Assembly: GCA_949128025.1 (NCBI GenBank)
Contig: CASBRD010000229.1
Coordinates: forward strand, 1 to 57,402
Source of the DNA: Oscillatoriales cyanobacterium PMM_0008
GTDB lineage: Bacteria; Cyanobacteriota; Cyanobacteriia; Cyanobacteriales; Aerosakkonemataceae
Direction: 5' to 3'
Length of the DNA: 57,402 bases
The notes under the pieces were generated by a model. That model had not been told where the DNA came from. It made no database searches and saw only the letters and a list, made by a program, of their open reading frames with translations. Of this stretch, positions 35,170-42,330 are shown piece after piece (position 1 is the stretch's first letter; the number at the start of each line of letters is the position of its first letter). Both the position numbers and the translations under genes were made by a program.

Positions 35170-35198
35170 TTAACCTTCTCTACAATAGAGAAGGTTAA
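35170..35198. promoter_or_regulatory. 12 bp inverted repeat between ald and hli
   Basis: A perfect 12-base stem TTAACCTTCTCT / AGAGAAGGTTAA with a five-base loop lies in the divergent promoter region, about 80 bases upstream of ald and 95 upstream of the HLIP gene. It could be a regulator-binding palindrome or an RNA hairpin in a leader. It is not a classical terminator because no T-run follows. Confidence 0.4.
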
Positions 35199-35292
35199 GA
35201 TTTGTAACTAGGCAACCCTGAGTAACACCTCTGGTTGGCAGCCAATCTGGCCTGGTGGAGAACAATTTGATTCAGAAAGGGTTAAAAAGTTT

Positions 35293-35487
35293 ATGGCGCA
35301 AGGGTTCCAACCAAAAACAACACAACCGCAACCAACTACCACTCCGAAGCTGGAGGAACCAAAGTTTGGTTTTAATGAGTATGCAGAACGCTTGAATGGC
35401 AGAGCAGCTATGATCGGCTTTGCCCTCACCCTGCTGATTGAATACGTCACGGGTCAAGGTCTGCTGTCCTGGCTGGGCCTAAATTAG
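35293..35487 (+). CDS. High-light-inducible chlorophyll-binding protein (HLIP/Scp)
   Basis: The 64-residue protein has the single-helix chlorophyll a/b-binding motif ERLNGRAAMIGFALTLLIEY (about 32-51), with Glu, Asn and Arg as pigment/salt-bridge residues, preceded by a Pro/Thr-rich thylakoid-stroma-facing segment. HLIPs protect photosystems and help chlorophyll-protein biogenesis under high light. It is preceded by an AGAAAGGG ribosome-binding site. Expression is usually induced by high light; no recognised HLR1 box is visible. Confidence 0.95.
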   Translation: MAQGFQPKTTQPQPTTTPKLEEPKFGFNEYAERLNGRAAMIGFALTLLIEYVTGQGLLSWLGLN

Positions 35488-35508
35488 GGGCTAGGGGCTA
35501 GAAAAGTC

Positions 35509-35608
35509 ACTCATTCAAAAGTCAAAAGTCAAAAGAAAATAGGGGCAAGGAAAAAAGCATTGATGCAAAAGAGAGAATTGTTCACTTTTGACTTTTGACT
35601 TTTGACTT
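35509..35608. repeat. Inverted arrays of AGTCAAA-type heptamers
   Basis: Three AAAGTCA-type units (about 35517-35535) and three TTTTGAC units (about 35587-35606) face each other, so the RNA could fold into a long stem. Such short tandemly repeated heptamers are common between cyanobacterial genes. Confidence 0.7.
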
Positions 35609-35695
35609 CCCCAGTTCCATCTCTCCGATCGGGCTGGGAGTTCTACAATAGGAAGCGTTAATATCAGATCAAAAAGAGGAATAGTACCAATTGTG

Positions 35696-35992
35696 ATGAA
35701 TGCTGCTTGGGCGCGGTTTTTGAAGTCAGCCTACCGCAGGGAACCGATTACTAGCTTTGTGGTTACCGTTGGGGCGGTCGATGCTGCGATCGGTGGTTTG
35801 GGCGAGCGGTGGTCTTTATTCACCATCGGACTCGGAGCGGTAGGATTAGCGATCGCACTGCGTTGGTGGATGATTCACCGTAGCACCGCTGAAGTTCCCT
35901 CAGAAGCACCCGAATATTATTTACCCCCTAGCCCGTCTCGACCTCAGTTACCTAATTTGAGCGTTTCCAACCGGAAACATCCACCCCGCTAG
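35696..35992 (+). CDS. Small membrane protein of unknown function
   Basis: This 98-residue protein has two hydrophobic helices (about 19-36 and 42-60: ITSFVVTVGAVDAAIGG and SLFTIGLGAVGLAIALRW). A Pro-rich cytoplasmic tail follows. Homologues are short, unnamed and cyanobacterial. The start is the ATG at 35696, adjacent to a GTG at 35693. It may be co-transcribed with the downstream merR gene, 59 bases away. Confidence 0.65.
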   Translation: MNAAWARFLKSAYRREPITSFVVTVGAVDAAIGGLGERWSLFTIGLGAVGLAIALRWWMIHRSTAEVPSEAPEYYLPPSPSRPQLPNLSVSNRKHPPR

Positions 35993-36058
35993 ATGAGCGG
36001 GTGAGCGGGTGAGCGGGTGACTAATGACTAATGACTAATGACTAATGACTAATGACTA
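35992..36058. repeat. Tandem GTGAGCGG and CTAATGA repeats overlapping the merR start
   Basis: Three tandem GTGAGCGG-like octamers (about 35997-36020) are followed directly by about five tandem CTAATGA heptamers (36021-36056). The last heptamer contains the ATG used by the merR gene at 36052. Copy number changes would alter spacing to the ribosome-binding site and the number of in-phase starts. Confidence 0.8.
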
Positions 36059-36495
36059 CAGCTGTTGTAGGCAAACTGCTTAAGATCGGTCAAGTTGCCG
36101 AGTCAAGCGGGTTGCCGGTAAAAACTATTCGATATTATGACGATCTCGGCTTACTATCCACAGTTGCGATCCGATCTGACTCAGGCTATCGTTTGTTTAA
36201 TCTTCAGGTACTCAAAAGACTCGATTTCATCAAACGATCGCAGTCTCTGGGGATGAGTCTAAAAGAGATTCAACTATTTCTAGAAATTCACGATCGAGGT
36301 AAATTACCTTGTAGCGAAGTAAAGCAACATTTAGAGGCAAAGATAGAAGCGATCGCCAACAAAATCGAAACTCTAGAAATCCTGCGTTCAGAATTGCAAG
36401 AATTATTATCTAGTTGGCAAGAACAACCATCAGCCGACTACCTAGACAAAATCATCTGTCCCAACATTCAATCCGAACAGGATGAAACCTCATAA
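36052..36495 (+). CDS. MerR family transcriptional regulator
   Basis: This 147-residue regulator has the N-terminal winged helix (KIGQVAESSGLPVKTIRYYD) and a long dimerisation helix. It has only two cysteines, Cys87 (KLPCSEV) and Cys136 (IICPNIQ), in the positions used by metal-sensing members. A copper-, zinc- or heavy-metal-responsive role is plausible but unproven. The start codon lies inside a tandem heptamer array. Its end overlaps the following WD40 gene by 14 bases, which suggests co-transcription. Confidence 0.88.
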   Translation: MTTAVVGKLLKIGQVAESSGLPVKTIRYYDDLGLLSTVAIRSDSGYRLFNLQVLKRLDFIKRSQSLGMSLKEIQLFLEIHDRGKLPCSEVKQHLEAKIEAIANKIETLEILRSELQELLSSWQEQPSADYLDKIICPNIQSEQDETS

Positions 36496-37603
36496 AGTTA
36501 AATCCAAAAGGCCAAAACAGAACAACCCGATCCTCTTAAATCTTTCTTTTATCTTTTGCCTTTTGACTTTTAACTTTCTCAGTCAAGGGCAGTCGAATAC
36601 TACTGCCCAGTATAAACCATTGCCCGTTCCAGTTCCGCCTGGGCCTGTCGTCGTTCCAGTTCCACCTTTTCTCAGTACTGGAGGATGGCAAAACGTTAAA
36701 TTACTGCACGTTCTCAAAGCTCATTGGGGTCCCGTTTATGCCCTTACCTTTAGCCCCGATGGAAAATTTATGGCTAGCGGCGGAACTGATATTGACACCA
36801 AAATTAGGTTGTGGAATCCCATCAAAGGCAAAAATATTCGCACCATCCAAGCTCATAGCAACAGGGTACTTAGTCTTGCCATTACTCCTGATAATCTAAC
36901 TATTGCCAGCGGTAGCGAGGACACCACGCTCAATCTCTGGAGTCTCAAAACTGGACGATTAAGTCGTAGTTTAACACAAGATTTTAGTAATATTTTGTCA
37001 CTTGCTATTACGCCGGATGGTCAAACATTAGTCAGCGGCGGTTTGGATGGAATAAAATTAATAGATTTGCGGACGGAACGATTGCTTTACACTCGCGTTC
37101 CTTTGTCTCAACCACTTGTTTATACACTGGCGATTAGTCCCGACGGTCAGCTTTTGGCTACTGGAGGTAGGGATAAAGTAGTTCAACTGTGGAACTTAGA
37201 GACTAGCCAATTTCTCGGTGCTATACCGGGTCATCTGGGTGCTATTACTTCTGTGGCATTTACTCCTGATGGTGAAAACTTAATCAGTAGCAGTTACGAT
37301 CATACGATTAAAGTATGGAATCTCAGAAAAAAGAGATCTTATACACTTTTAGGACATCAAAATATAGTTAATTCTATAGCTGTTAATCCAGATGGGCGTA
37401 CTTTAGCTAGTGCAGGTAGAGATGGTTTAAAACTTTGGGATTTGCAAACGGGGCAGCTAATCGGCTCGGTTCCGCTAGATACAGACTGGGTGCAGTGTGT
37501 TGCTTTTAGTCCTGATGGGCAATTGCTAGCGAGTGGTGCGTATGATGGCACGATTAAGATTTGGCAAGCTAACTCTAATTTCGTCCCGCCCAATTTTAGA
37601 TAA
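36482..37603 (+). CDS. Exported WD40-repeat protein
   Basis: The 373-residue protein has a signal-like hydrophobic segment (about 16-36) and then seven WD40 repeats forming one propeller. Each repeat has VxxLAFSPDG-like and IKLWxL motifs (e.g. VYALTFSPDGKFMASGG, VQCVAFSPDGQLLASGA). It probably acts as a periplasmic or membrane-anchored scaffold. It overlaps the merR gene, an unusual partner. No Ser/Thr kinase or STAND domain is fused. Confidence 0.88.
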   Translation: MKPHKVKSKRPKQNNPILLNLSFIFCLLTFNFLSQGQSNTTAQYKPLPVPVPPGPVVVPVPPFLSTGGWQNVKLLHVLKAHWGPVYALTFSPDGKFMASGGTDIDTKIRLWNPIKGKNIRTIQAHSNRVLSLAITPDNLTIASGSEDTTLNLWSLKTGRLSRSLTQDFSNILSLAITPDGQTLVSGGLDGIKLIDLRTERLLYTRVPLSQPLVYTLAISPDGQLLATGGRDKVVQLWNLETSQFLGAIPGHLGAITSVAFTPDGENLISSSYDHTIKVWNLRKKRSYTLLGHQNIVNSIAVNPDGRTLASAGRDGLKLWDLQTGQLIGSVPLDTDWVQCVAFSPDGQLLASGAYDGTIKIWQANSNFVPPNFR

Positions 37604-37795
37604 AAAATTAGGGAGGGAACTAATATTCCCTCCCTTTGAGTCTTTCTTGTTTTCTGTTTCAGACTGTTCTTTGAGTTTCTTGCGTAGCATCTGTTGTTGC
37701 TTCTTGAGTTGTCGCCCACGTGCGGAACCGCCTCTGCCTTTGTCGTTTCTGCCTTCTCGGCGGGGTGACTCCCAGCGCTTGAGTAGTCGAGCCAT
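37526..37795 (-). CDS. Small basic protein, possibly with a lost stop codon
   Basis: The frame from ATG 37795 gives MARLLKRWESPRREGRNDKG, then RGGSARGRQLKKQQQML, very basic and probably nucleic-acid binding. Only the first about 55 residues look gene-like; the frame then runs through a terminator hairpin (37610-37635) and antisense to the WD40 gene. On the minus strand that hairpin is followed by AATTTTTTA, as expected for the end of this transcript, so the original gene may have stopped earlier. No known family recognised. Confidence 0.45.
   Translation of the reverse strand: MARLLKRWESPRREGRNDKGRGGSARGRQLKKQQQMLRKKLKEQSETENKKDSKGGNISSLPNFLSKIGRDEIRVSLPNLNRAIIRTTR
37610..37635. terminator. 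Intrinsic terminator, strong on the minus strand
   Basis: A 10-base stem AGGGAGGGAA / TTCCCTCCCT with a six-base loop is followed on the minus strand by AATTTTTTA and on the plus strand by a moderately T-rich run. It could end both the WD40 transcript and the opposing small-gene transcript. Confidence 0.7.
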
Positions 37796-37994
37796 TGTTT
37801 TTGCCTTTTTATAGTATGGTTTAGCAACTAAATTCTAGTGTAGTTCAATTGTAGCACATTGTCAAATCCATCGAAATTAGTGCGATCGCCTACTTGACTT
37901 TGTTTGAAATTTGGTTTATATTTATAGAATGGTAATCTGTGGGCTCATATATACTAAGTTTTATTACTAAAGCAAATAGCCATCTTGCGATCGC

Positions 37995-38237
37995 ATGACT
38001 CAAACCACTAACCCTGGCATTCCCTTTGAAGTGGAGGGAGAAGTTACCTATCTAGCCCCAGACTCTGCGGAGGGTAAAGCCTTGCAGCGTATCCGCAACC
38101 CTATCCCTGAAGATGAATGGTGAGCAGTAGGAGAGATTGGGGAAGACATTGATATGGAAACAGTTAGGGAGCGGATTAAACAGCGTGGCTACAAAATCCA
38201 GGTATCTTCTGAAGATTCATCCACTGGTAAACAGTGA
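37995..38237 (+). pseudogene. Small conserved-looking gene interrupted by an in-frame TGA
   Basis: From ATG 37995 the frame reads MTQTTNPGIPFEVEGEVTYL and on to NPIPEDEW, meets TGA at 38121-38123, then continues AVGEIGEDIDMETVRERIKQ and RGYKIQVSSED to a stop at 38235. Codon use and content run smoothly across the TGA, suggesting a former Trp codon (TGG). An about 80-residue protein would result. I do not recognise the family. It may be a recent pseudogene or a site of recoding. Confidence 0.5.
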
Positions 38238-38300
38238 AGATAATCCCCAAAAGCACAATACTCTTCGACAGACGCGCTTCCCCAAAGTAAAAGCTACAAC

Positions 38301-38312
38301 TGGTATAGTGCA
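38301..38312 (+). promoter_or_regulatory. TATAGT-type promoter box shared by the two pentapeptide genes, copy 1
   Basis: TGGTATAGTGCA lies 26 bases before the start codon. The same box with the same spacing precedes the second paralogue at 39451, and flanking bases are also conserved. TATAGT fits an extended -10 element. The conservation could reflect duplication rather than function. Confidence 0.5.
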
Positions 38313-38326
38313 GTAGAAAAAGTGCC

Positions 38327-39373
38327 ATGCCAGAGAATCCCGATCGGCCCAAAGAATACGATGCCGTTCTTGGCGGACAAATCCCATCCTTATTGAGTGG
38401 GGCAGTTTTGGGAGGACTAGCAGGAGCCAAGCATCGACTGAAAAGCGAAGTAGTAGAGTATCGCATTGGGGCGCTAAGGGAGGCGCTGAACTATGGAAAT
38501 GCAGGCTTAGAATTGATAATTCCGATGCTAGAGGACAAAGCACGGGAAGTAAGGGATGCTGCTTGCTTGCTGTTTAGAAAGTCAGAACAGATTATCCTAC
38601 TTACTCATGGTGTAGCTGTTTGGAATAAGTGGAGGGTGCGTTCCATACATCTGGAGGGTTGCGATGTAGACCTCAAGGAAGTCAACCTCAGCGGAGTTGA
38701 CCTCAGCGGAGTTGACTTCAGCAAAGCTGACCTCTGCGGCGCGAACCTCTGCGGCGCGAACCTCTGCGGTGCGAACCTTTGCGGTGCGAACCTCTGCGGA
38801 ACTAACCTCTGCGGCGCTAATCTCAGGAAAGCTAACCTCAAGGGGGTTAACTTCAAAGGGGCTGACCTCAGCAAAGCTAATTTCCAAGAAGCTGACCTCA
38901 GTGGGGCTGACCTGAGAGGGTTTAACCTTAGTTACCTTAATTTCAGATGGGGGAAACTCAACCAGGCGAACCTCTGCGGTGCTGATTTACGCTGGGCGAA
39001 CTTCTTTCAAGCAAGCTGCAAGGGGATTAATCTCAGCGAGGCTAATCTCTACACGGCTAATCTCAGGGAGGCTAACCTGAGTGAGGCTAATCTGAGTGAG
39101 GCTAACCTGACGATAGCTAATCTGGAAAAGACGTACCTGAGCGATGCTAACTTCAGTGGGGCTAACGTCAGCGGGGCTAATTTCAGAGAAGCGAACGTCA
39201 GTGGGGCTAACTTTATGGGGGCTGACCTGAATAACACGGATCTCAGTGACGCTTTCCTATATAGGGCTAACTTTAAAGGGGTTGACCTCAGCGACGCTTT
39301 TCTATATAGGACTAACATGGAAGGGGCTGACTTCCAAGGTGCAATTATGCCTAATTGCACAATACATGAATAG
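38327..39373 (+). CDS. HEAT-like plus pentapeptide-repeat protein, paralogue 1
   Basis: The 348-residue protein has an about 95-residue helical N-terminal part resembling HEAT repeats (VEYRIGALREALNYGNAGLE, MLEDKAREVRDAACLLF). About 40 pentapeptide repeats (A(D/N)Lxx) follow, giving a right-handed quadrilateral beta-helix. The repeat DNA includes a run of 15-base tandem units with CGAN motifs (LCGAN x5). It ends ...CTIHE. Pentapeptide proteins have diverse roles, including DNA mimicry; none is assigned here. It shares its N-terminal MPENP start, box and ending with the next gene, so they arose by duplication. Confidence 0.9.
   Translation: MPENPDRPKEYDAVLGGQIPSLLSGAVLGGLAGAKHRLKSEVVEYRIGALREALNYGNAGLELIIPMLEDKAREVRDAACLLFRKSEQIILLTHGVAVWNKWRVRSIHLEGCDVDLKEVNLSGVDLSGVDFSKADLCGANLCGANLCGANLCGANLCGTNLCGANLRKANLKGVNFKGADLSKANFQEADLSGADLRGFNLSYLNFRWGKLNQANLCGADLRWANFFQASCKGINLSEANLYTANLREANLSEANLSEANLTIANLEKTYLSDANFSGANVSGANFREANVSGANFMGADLNNTDLSDAFLYRANFKGVDLSDAFLYRTNMEGADFQGAIMPNCTIHE
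38729..38820 (+). repeat. Six tandem 15 bp units inside the pentapeptide gene
   Basis: The unit GCGAACCTCTGCGG(C/T) is repeated about six times with few changes, encoding LCGAN five times and LCGTN once. The near-identity at the DNA level, against diverged repeats elsewhere in the gene, shows recent expansion. Confidence 0.85.
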
Positions 39374-39450
39374 CGATCGCGATTTCCCACAACAACAATT
39401 CTTTTGCAAAGATGCTCTCTTCAACGCTCTGACGAAGTAAAATCTAAACC

Positions 39451-39462
39451 TGGTATAGTGCA
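39451..39462 (+). promoter_or_regulatory. TATAGT-type promoter box, copy 2
   Basis: TGGTATAGTGCA is repeated exactly, 26 bases before the start of the second paralogue, with matching flanks (AAGTAAAA upstream and AGAAAAA downstream). See copy 1. Confidence 0.5.
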
Positions 39463-39476
39463 AAAGAAAAAATGCC

Positions 39477-40124
39477 ATGCCAGAGAATCCCTCAGAACCC
39501 AGACACTATGATGTTGTGCTTGGTGGTAAAACTCCACCTCCCTTGACTGGCGCGGTTTTGGGAGGATTAGCAGGAGTCAAGCAGCGACTGAGGAGTGTAG
39601 TAGCAGAACATCGAATTGCAGCGCTAATGGAAGCACCCAATTATGGGGAAGCAGGTTTGGATTCGATAATTCAGGCATTGGATGATAAAGCAGAGCAGGT
39701 GCGGGATACTGCTTGTATACTATTGCAGGGGAAATTAGCAAAACTCACCCTTCTTAAAAAAGATGTTGCTACTTGGAATAAGTGGAGGGCGCATTCTATC
39801 CGCTTAGAGGAGGGTATTAATGTAGACCTTAGCGCAGTGAACCTAAGCGGGTTTAACTTGAGTGGGTTTAACTTCAGCAGTGCTAATCTGATGGGGGCAA
39901 ACCTCAGCGGTGCTAACCTGAGAGGGGCCGATCTCAGGGGCGCTAACCTCAGCGAGGCTAACCTGACAGGGGCCGATCTCACGCAGACTAACCTGACTTT
40001 CGCTGGCTTCTGGAAAGCTGACCTCAGACAGGCTAATCTCACAGAAGCTAACCTCACACAGGCGGATCTCCGGCGGGCTAACCTGGGCGGTGCAACTATG
40101 GCTGATGGCACAATACATGAATAG
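39477..40124 (+). CDS. HEAT-like plus pentapeptide-repeat protein, paralogue 2
   Basis: The 215-residue protein repeats the architecture of its upstream neighbour: the same MPENP start, GAVLGGLAG motif, HEAT-like helices (GEAGLDSIIQALDDKAEQVR) and then about 16 pentapeptide repeats (e.g. LSGANLRGADLRGANLSEAN). It ends MADGTIHE, like the first copy's NCTIHE. It is shorter by about 130 residues, all in the repeat region. A loose ATG at 39472 is out of frame. It is likely transcribed from its own duplicated box. Confidence 0.9.
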   Translation: MPENPSEPRHYDVVLGGKTPPPLTGAVLGGLAGVKQRLRSVVAEHRIAALMEAPNYGEAGLDSIIQALDDKAEQVRDTACILLQGKLAKLTLLKKDVATWNKWRAHSIRLEEGINVDLSAVNLSGFNLSGFNFSSANLMGANLSGANLRGADLRGANLSEANLTGADLTQTNLTFAGFWKADLRQANLTEANLTQADLRRANLGGATMADGTIHE

Positions 40125-40178
40125 CTAGGGGCTAGGGGCTAGGGGCTAGGGGTTTCAGGAATTAAGAAGCTCCAGCAA

Positions 40179-40211
40179 GCAATTATCGCTGATGGCACAA
40201 TACATGAATAG
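40179..40211 (+). pseudogene. 3' end of a third pentapeptide paralogue
   Basis: GCA ATT ATC GCT GAT GGC ACA ATA CAT GAA TAG encodes AIIADGTIHE and a stop, almost the same as the ends of both genes before it, followed by the same GCGATCGC. It is preceded by a tandem GGGGCTAG array. It is all that remains of a third copy or of an unequal crossover. Confidence 0.75.
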
Positions 40212-40283
40212 CGATCGCACCCACTACACCTCCCCAAACCATAAAATTAATCAAATAGCTTAAATAACAGGGGCAGTAGGGTT

Positions 40284-41819
40284 GTGAAATCGTCCTCAAA
40301 AGGTATTTATAAAGTCCAAAATCAGACAAAAAACAAAGAAATTTTACCTAAAAACAAGGACATAGCTTACCCGTTACTGGAAATCAACAAACTGTTATCG
40401 GTAGCTGCATCTAAAGGTACTTACCATCTATCGCAGGGAAAGCAACTACCACGGGGATGTCCCAGGATACCGCCGTTGCTACAGTTGCGGGGATATCAGC
40501 AACAAGCGATCGCCAGTTGGTTTGCCAATAAGGGAAGAGGTACGCTGAAAATGGCGACTGGTAGCGGTAAGACGATTACCGCATTGGCGATCGCAACTGA
40601 ACTCTACAATAAAATTGGTTTGCAAGTCTTGCTTGTCGTCTGTCCCTATCGTCATTTAGTAACCCAGTGGGCGCGAGAATGCGAGAAATTTGGCCTAGAG
40701 CCAATCTTAGCATTTGAGAAGCGGGACAGTTGGCAAACTCGACTTTCCACACAACTATATAATGTGCGTTCTGGCAATGAGTCTTTTCTCGCCGTCATCA
40801 CTACCAATTCCACTCTCATAAGTGAAGGTTTGCAGTCGCAGCTAAAATATTTCCCAGAAAAAACCTTAATTATAGGAGACGAAGCTCATAACTTGGGCGC
40901 ACCTCGGTTGGAAGAAAGTTTGCCTCGCAATGTGGGGTTGCGATTGGCTTTATCTGCAACGCCAGAAAGGTATTTTGATGAAGATGGCACCCAATCGCTA
41001 TTTGATTATTTTGGGCCTGTTTTGCAACCGGAATTCACTCTCAGAGATGCGATTCAACAGGGTGCTTTGGTGCATTATTTGTACTATCCCATTTTGGTGG
41101 AACTGACAGAATCGGAAAGCCACGCTTATATTAAATTAACGAAAAGTATTGGGCGCGCGCTACTATATCGCCAACGAGAAGGACAAGCAGATGGAATATC
41201 GGATGAGGAGAATCAAGATTTAAAGCCATTGTTGATGCAGCGGGCGCGTTTAATTGGGGCTGCTGCTAATAAATTAAAGGCTTTGCGCGATTTAATGTTT
41301 ACTCGTTTGGAGAGTAGTCACACTTTATTTTATTGCGGTGATGGTTCGGTGGAAAGCACGCACCAACTCAAGGCGGTAACTAAGATTTTGGGAACTGAAT
41401 TGGGTTATCGGGTAAACACTTACACCGCTAAGACTTCTTTAGATGAAAGAGAGGATTTGCGGCGTCAATTTGAGACGGGTGAATTGCAAGGTTTGGTGGC
41501 AATTCGCTGTTTGGATGAAGGGGTGGATATTCCGGCAATTAAAACTGCCGTAATTTTGGCGAGTAGCGGTAATCCCCGTCAGTTTATTCAGCGCCGGGGA
41601 CGAATTTTGCGCCCTCATCCGGGTAAGGAACGGGCTACTTTATTTGACATGATCGTACTCCCTCCAGAACTCGACAGAGAAACTTTGGAAGTCGAACGCA
41701 ATCTGCTGCGAAAGGAGTTGCGGCGATTGGTGGAATTTGCCGATTTAGCAGACAATGCGGGGGAAGCGCGGATGAAGTTGTTGAGTCTACAAAAACGTTA
41801 TGGTTTGTTGGATATTTAA
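40284..41819 (+). CDS. SF2 DEAH helicase, probable phosphorothioation-system restriction protein
   Basis: The 511-residue protein has the complete SF2 core: the Q-like LRGYQQQAI, Walker A ATGSGKT (91-97), DEAH (199-202), SAT (LALSATPER), a motif V region LVAIRCLDEGVDIPAIKTAV and motif VI QRRGRILR (436-443). The compact length and style match the helicases that accompany DNA phosphorothioation (Dnd) genes in cyanobacteria and are annotated as restriction enzymes of that system. The downstream DndD and DndB genes support this. No nuclease domain is fused. It is followed by a perfect palindrome and a 337-base gap before the next gene. Confidence 0.8.
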   Translation: MKSSSKGIYKVQNQTKNKEILPKNKDIAYPLLEINKLLSVAASKGTYHLSQGKQLPRGCPRIPPLLQLRGYQQQAIASWFANKGRGTLKMATGSGKTITALAIATELYNKIGLQVLLVVCPYRHLVTQWARECEKFGLEPILAFEKRDSWQTRLSTQLYNVRSGNESFLAVITTNSTLISEGLQSQLKYFPEKTLIIGDEAHNLGAPRLEESLPRNVGLRLALSATPERYFDEDGTQSLFDYFGPVLQPEFTLRDAIQQGALVHYLYYPILVELTESESHAYIKLTKSIGRALLYRQREGQADGISDEENQDLKPLLMQRARLIGAAANKLKALRDLMFTRLESSHTLFYCGDGSVESTHQLKAVTKILGTELGYRVNTYTAKTSLDEREDLRRQFETGELQGLVAIRCLDEGVDIPAIKTAVILASSGNPRQFIQRRGRILRPHPGKERATLFDMIVLPPELDRETLEVERNLLRKELRRLVEFADLADNAGEARMKLLSLQKRYGLLDI

Positions 41820-42156
41820 GGTACGTTGTTGCGCTTTAGCGCTAAAGCGCAACAACGTAGCAAATCATAAATTTTATGTTTCGTTACATAGTTTAGTTTT
41901 TTATTGCCGATTTGGAACTTTCCGATCGATCGCGCATAACAACGAGGAGTTGATTTTTTAAATCTTACAACGTAAAATTGCCCTTTTTCGAGAAAAAGGA
42001 ATCAGGGTAATATGTGTAAGCACGCAAGCATCCTCGTTACCGCGTTTACGCGCTATTATAACTGCCAGGGCTGACGATCGTCCGCAATTGCTACACTCTA
42101 CGCACTTACGTTCTAAGATCGATCGAATAAGCACAAATTTTCAGGGTAGGGACGAG
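41820..42156. other. Intergenic gap in the Dnd locus
   Basis: After the palindrome this 337-base stretch has no supported gene. A frame in phase with the next gene is open from about 41964 (it reads KIALFREKGIRVICVSTQ, then low-quality sequence), which could be a fragment of a lost gene or chance. In related loci dndC often lies in this position. Confidence 0.5.
41822..41859. repeat. Palindromic repeat, family R3, copy 2 (38 bp perfect palindrome)
   Basis: Bases 41822-41859 are their own reverse complement, with the core TTGCGCTTTAGCGCTAAAGC. The same core forms the longer arms at 21815-21880. It begins two bases after the helicase stop codon, so it may stabilise or terminate that transcript. 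Confidence 0.9.
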
Positions 42157-42330
42157 ATGAGTGAGGAAGTCAGCCTAAGTTACGTACAAGAGCCTCTAGC
42201 GACGGCTCCACCAGAGGTACGGCAAATTATTGAGCGGGTGAGACAAGCTGAGAAAGATAAGCTTTATATGTCAAAACCCAAAGGCATTAACGACGACATT
42301 CTCGCAATTATAAAGGAATGCGTCAAATGA
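42157..42330 (+). CDS. Small DNA-modification-associated protein
   Basis: The 57-residue protein MSEEVSLSYVQEPLATAPPE, then QIIERVRQAEKDKLYMSKPK and a short helix, resembles the small proteins that precede dndD in cyanobacterial Dnd clusters. The ATG at 42157 has an AGGG site ahead of it. Its stop overlaps the dndD start (ATGA), so translation is coupled. Function unknown; perhaps a DndD cofactor. Confidence 0.6.
   Translation: MSEEVSLSYVQEPLATAPPEVRQIIERVRQAEKDKLYMSKPKGINDDILAIIKECVK

Noticed and set aside
36021-36056. Possible origin iterons (CTAATGA repeats)
   Set aside because: Short heptamers without DnaA boxes or a replication gene; they match common intergenic heptamer repeats.
38729-38820. 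Possible CRISPR-like array in the 15 bp repeats
   Set aside because: Units are contiguous, in frame and encode pentapeptides; there are no spacers and no cas genes.
38597-39390. Long antisense frames over the pentapeptide genes
   Set aside because: Repetitive codons read in other frames; typical artefact of tandem repeats.
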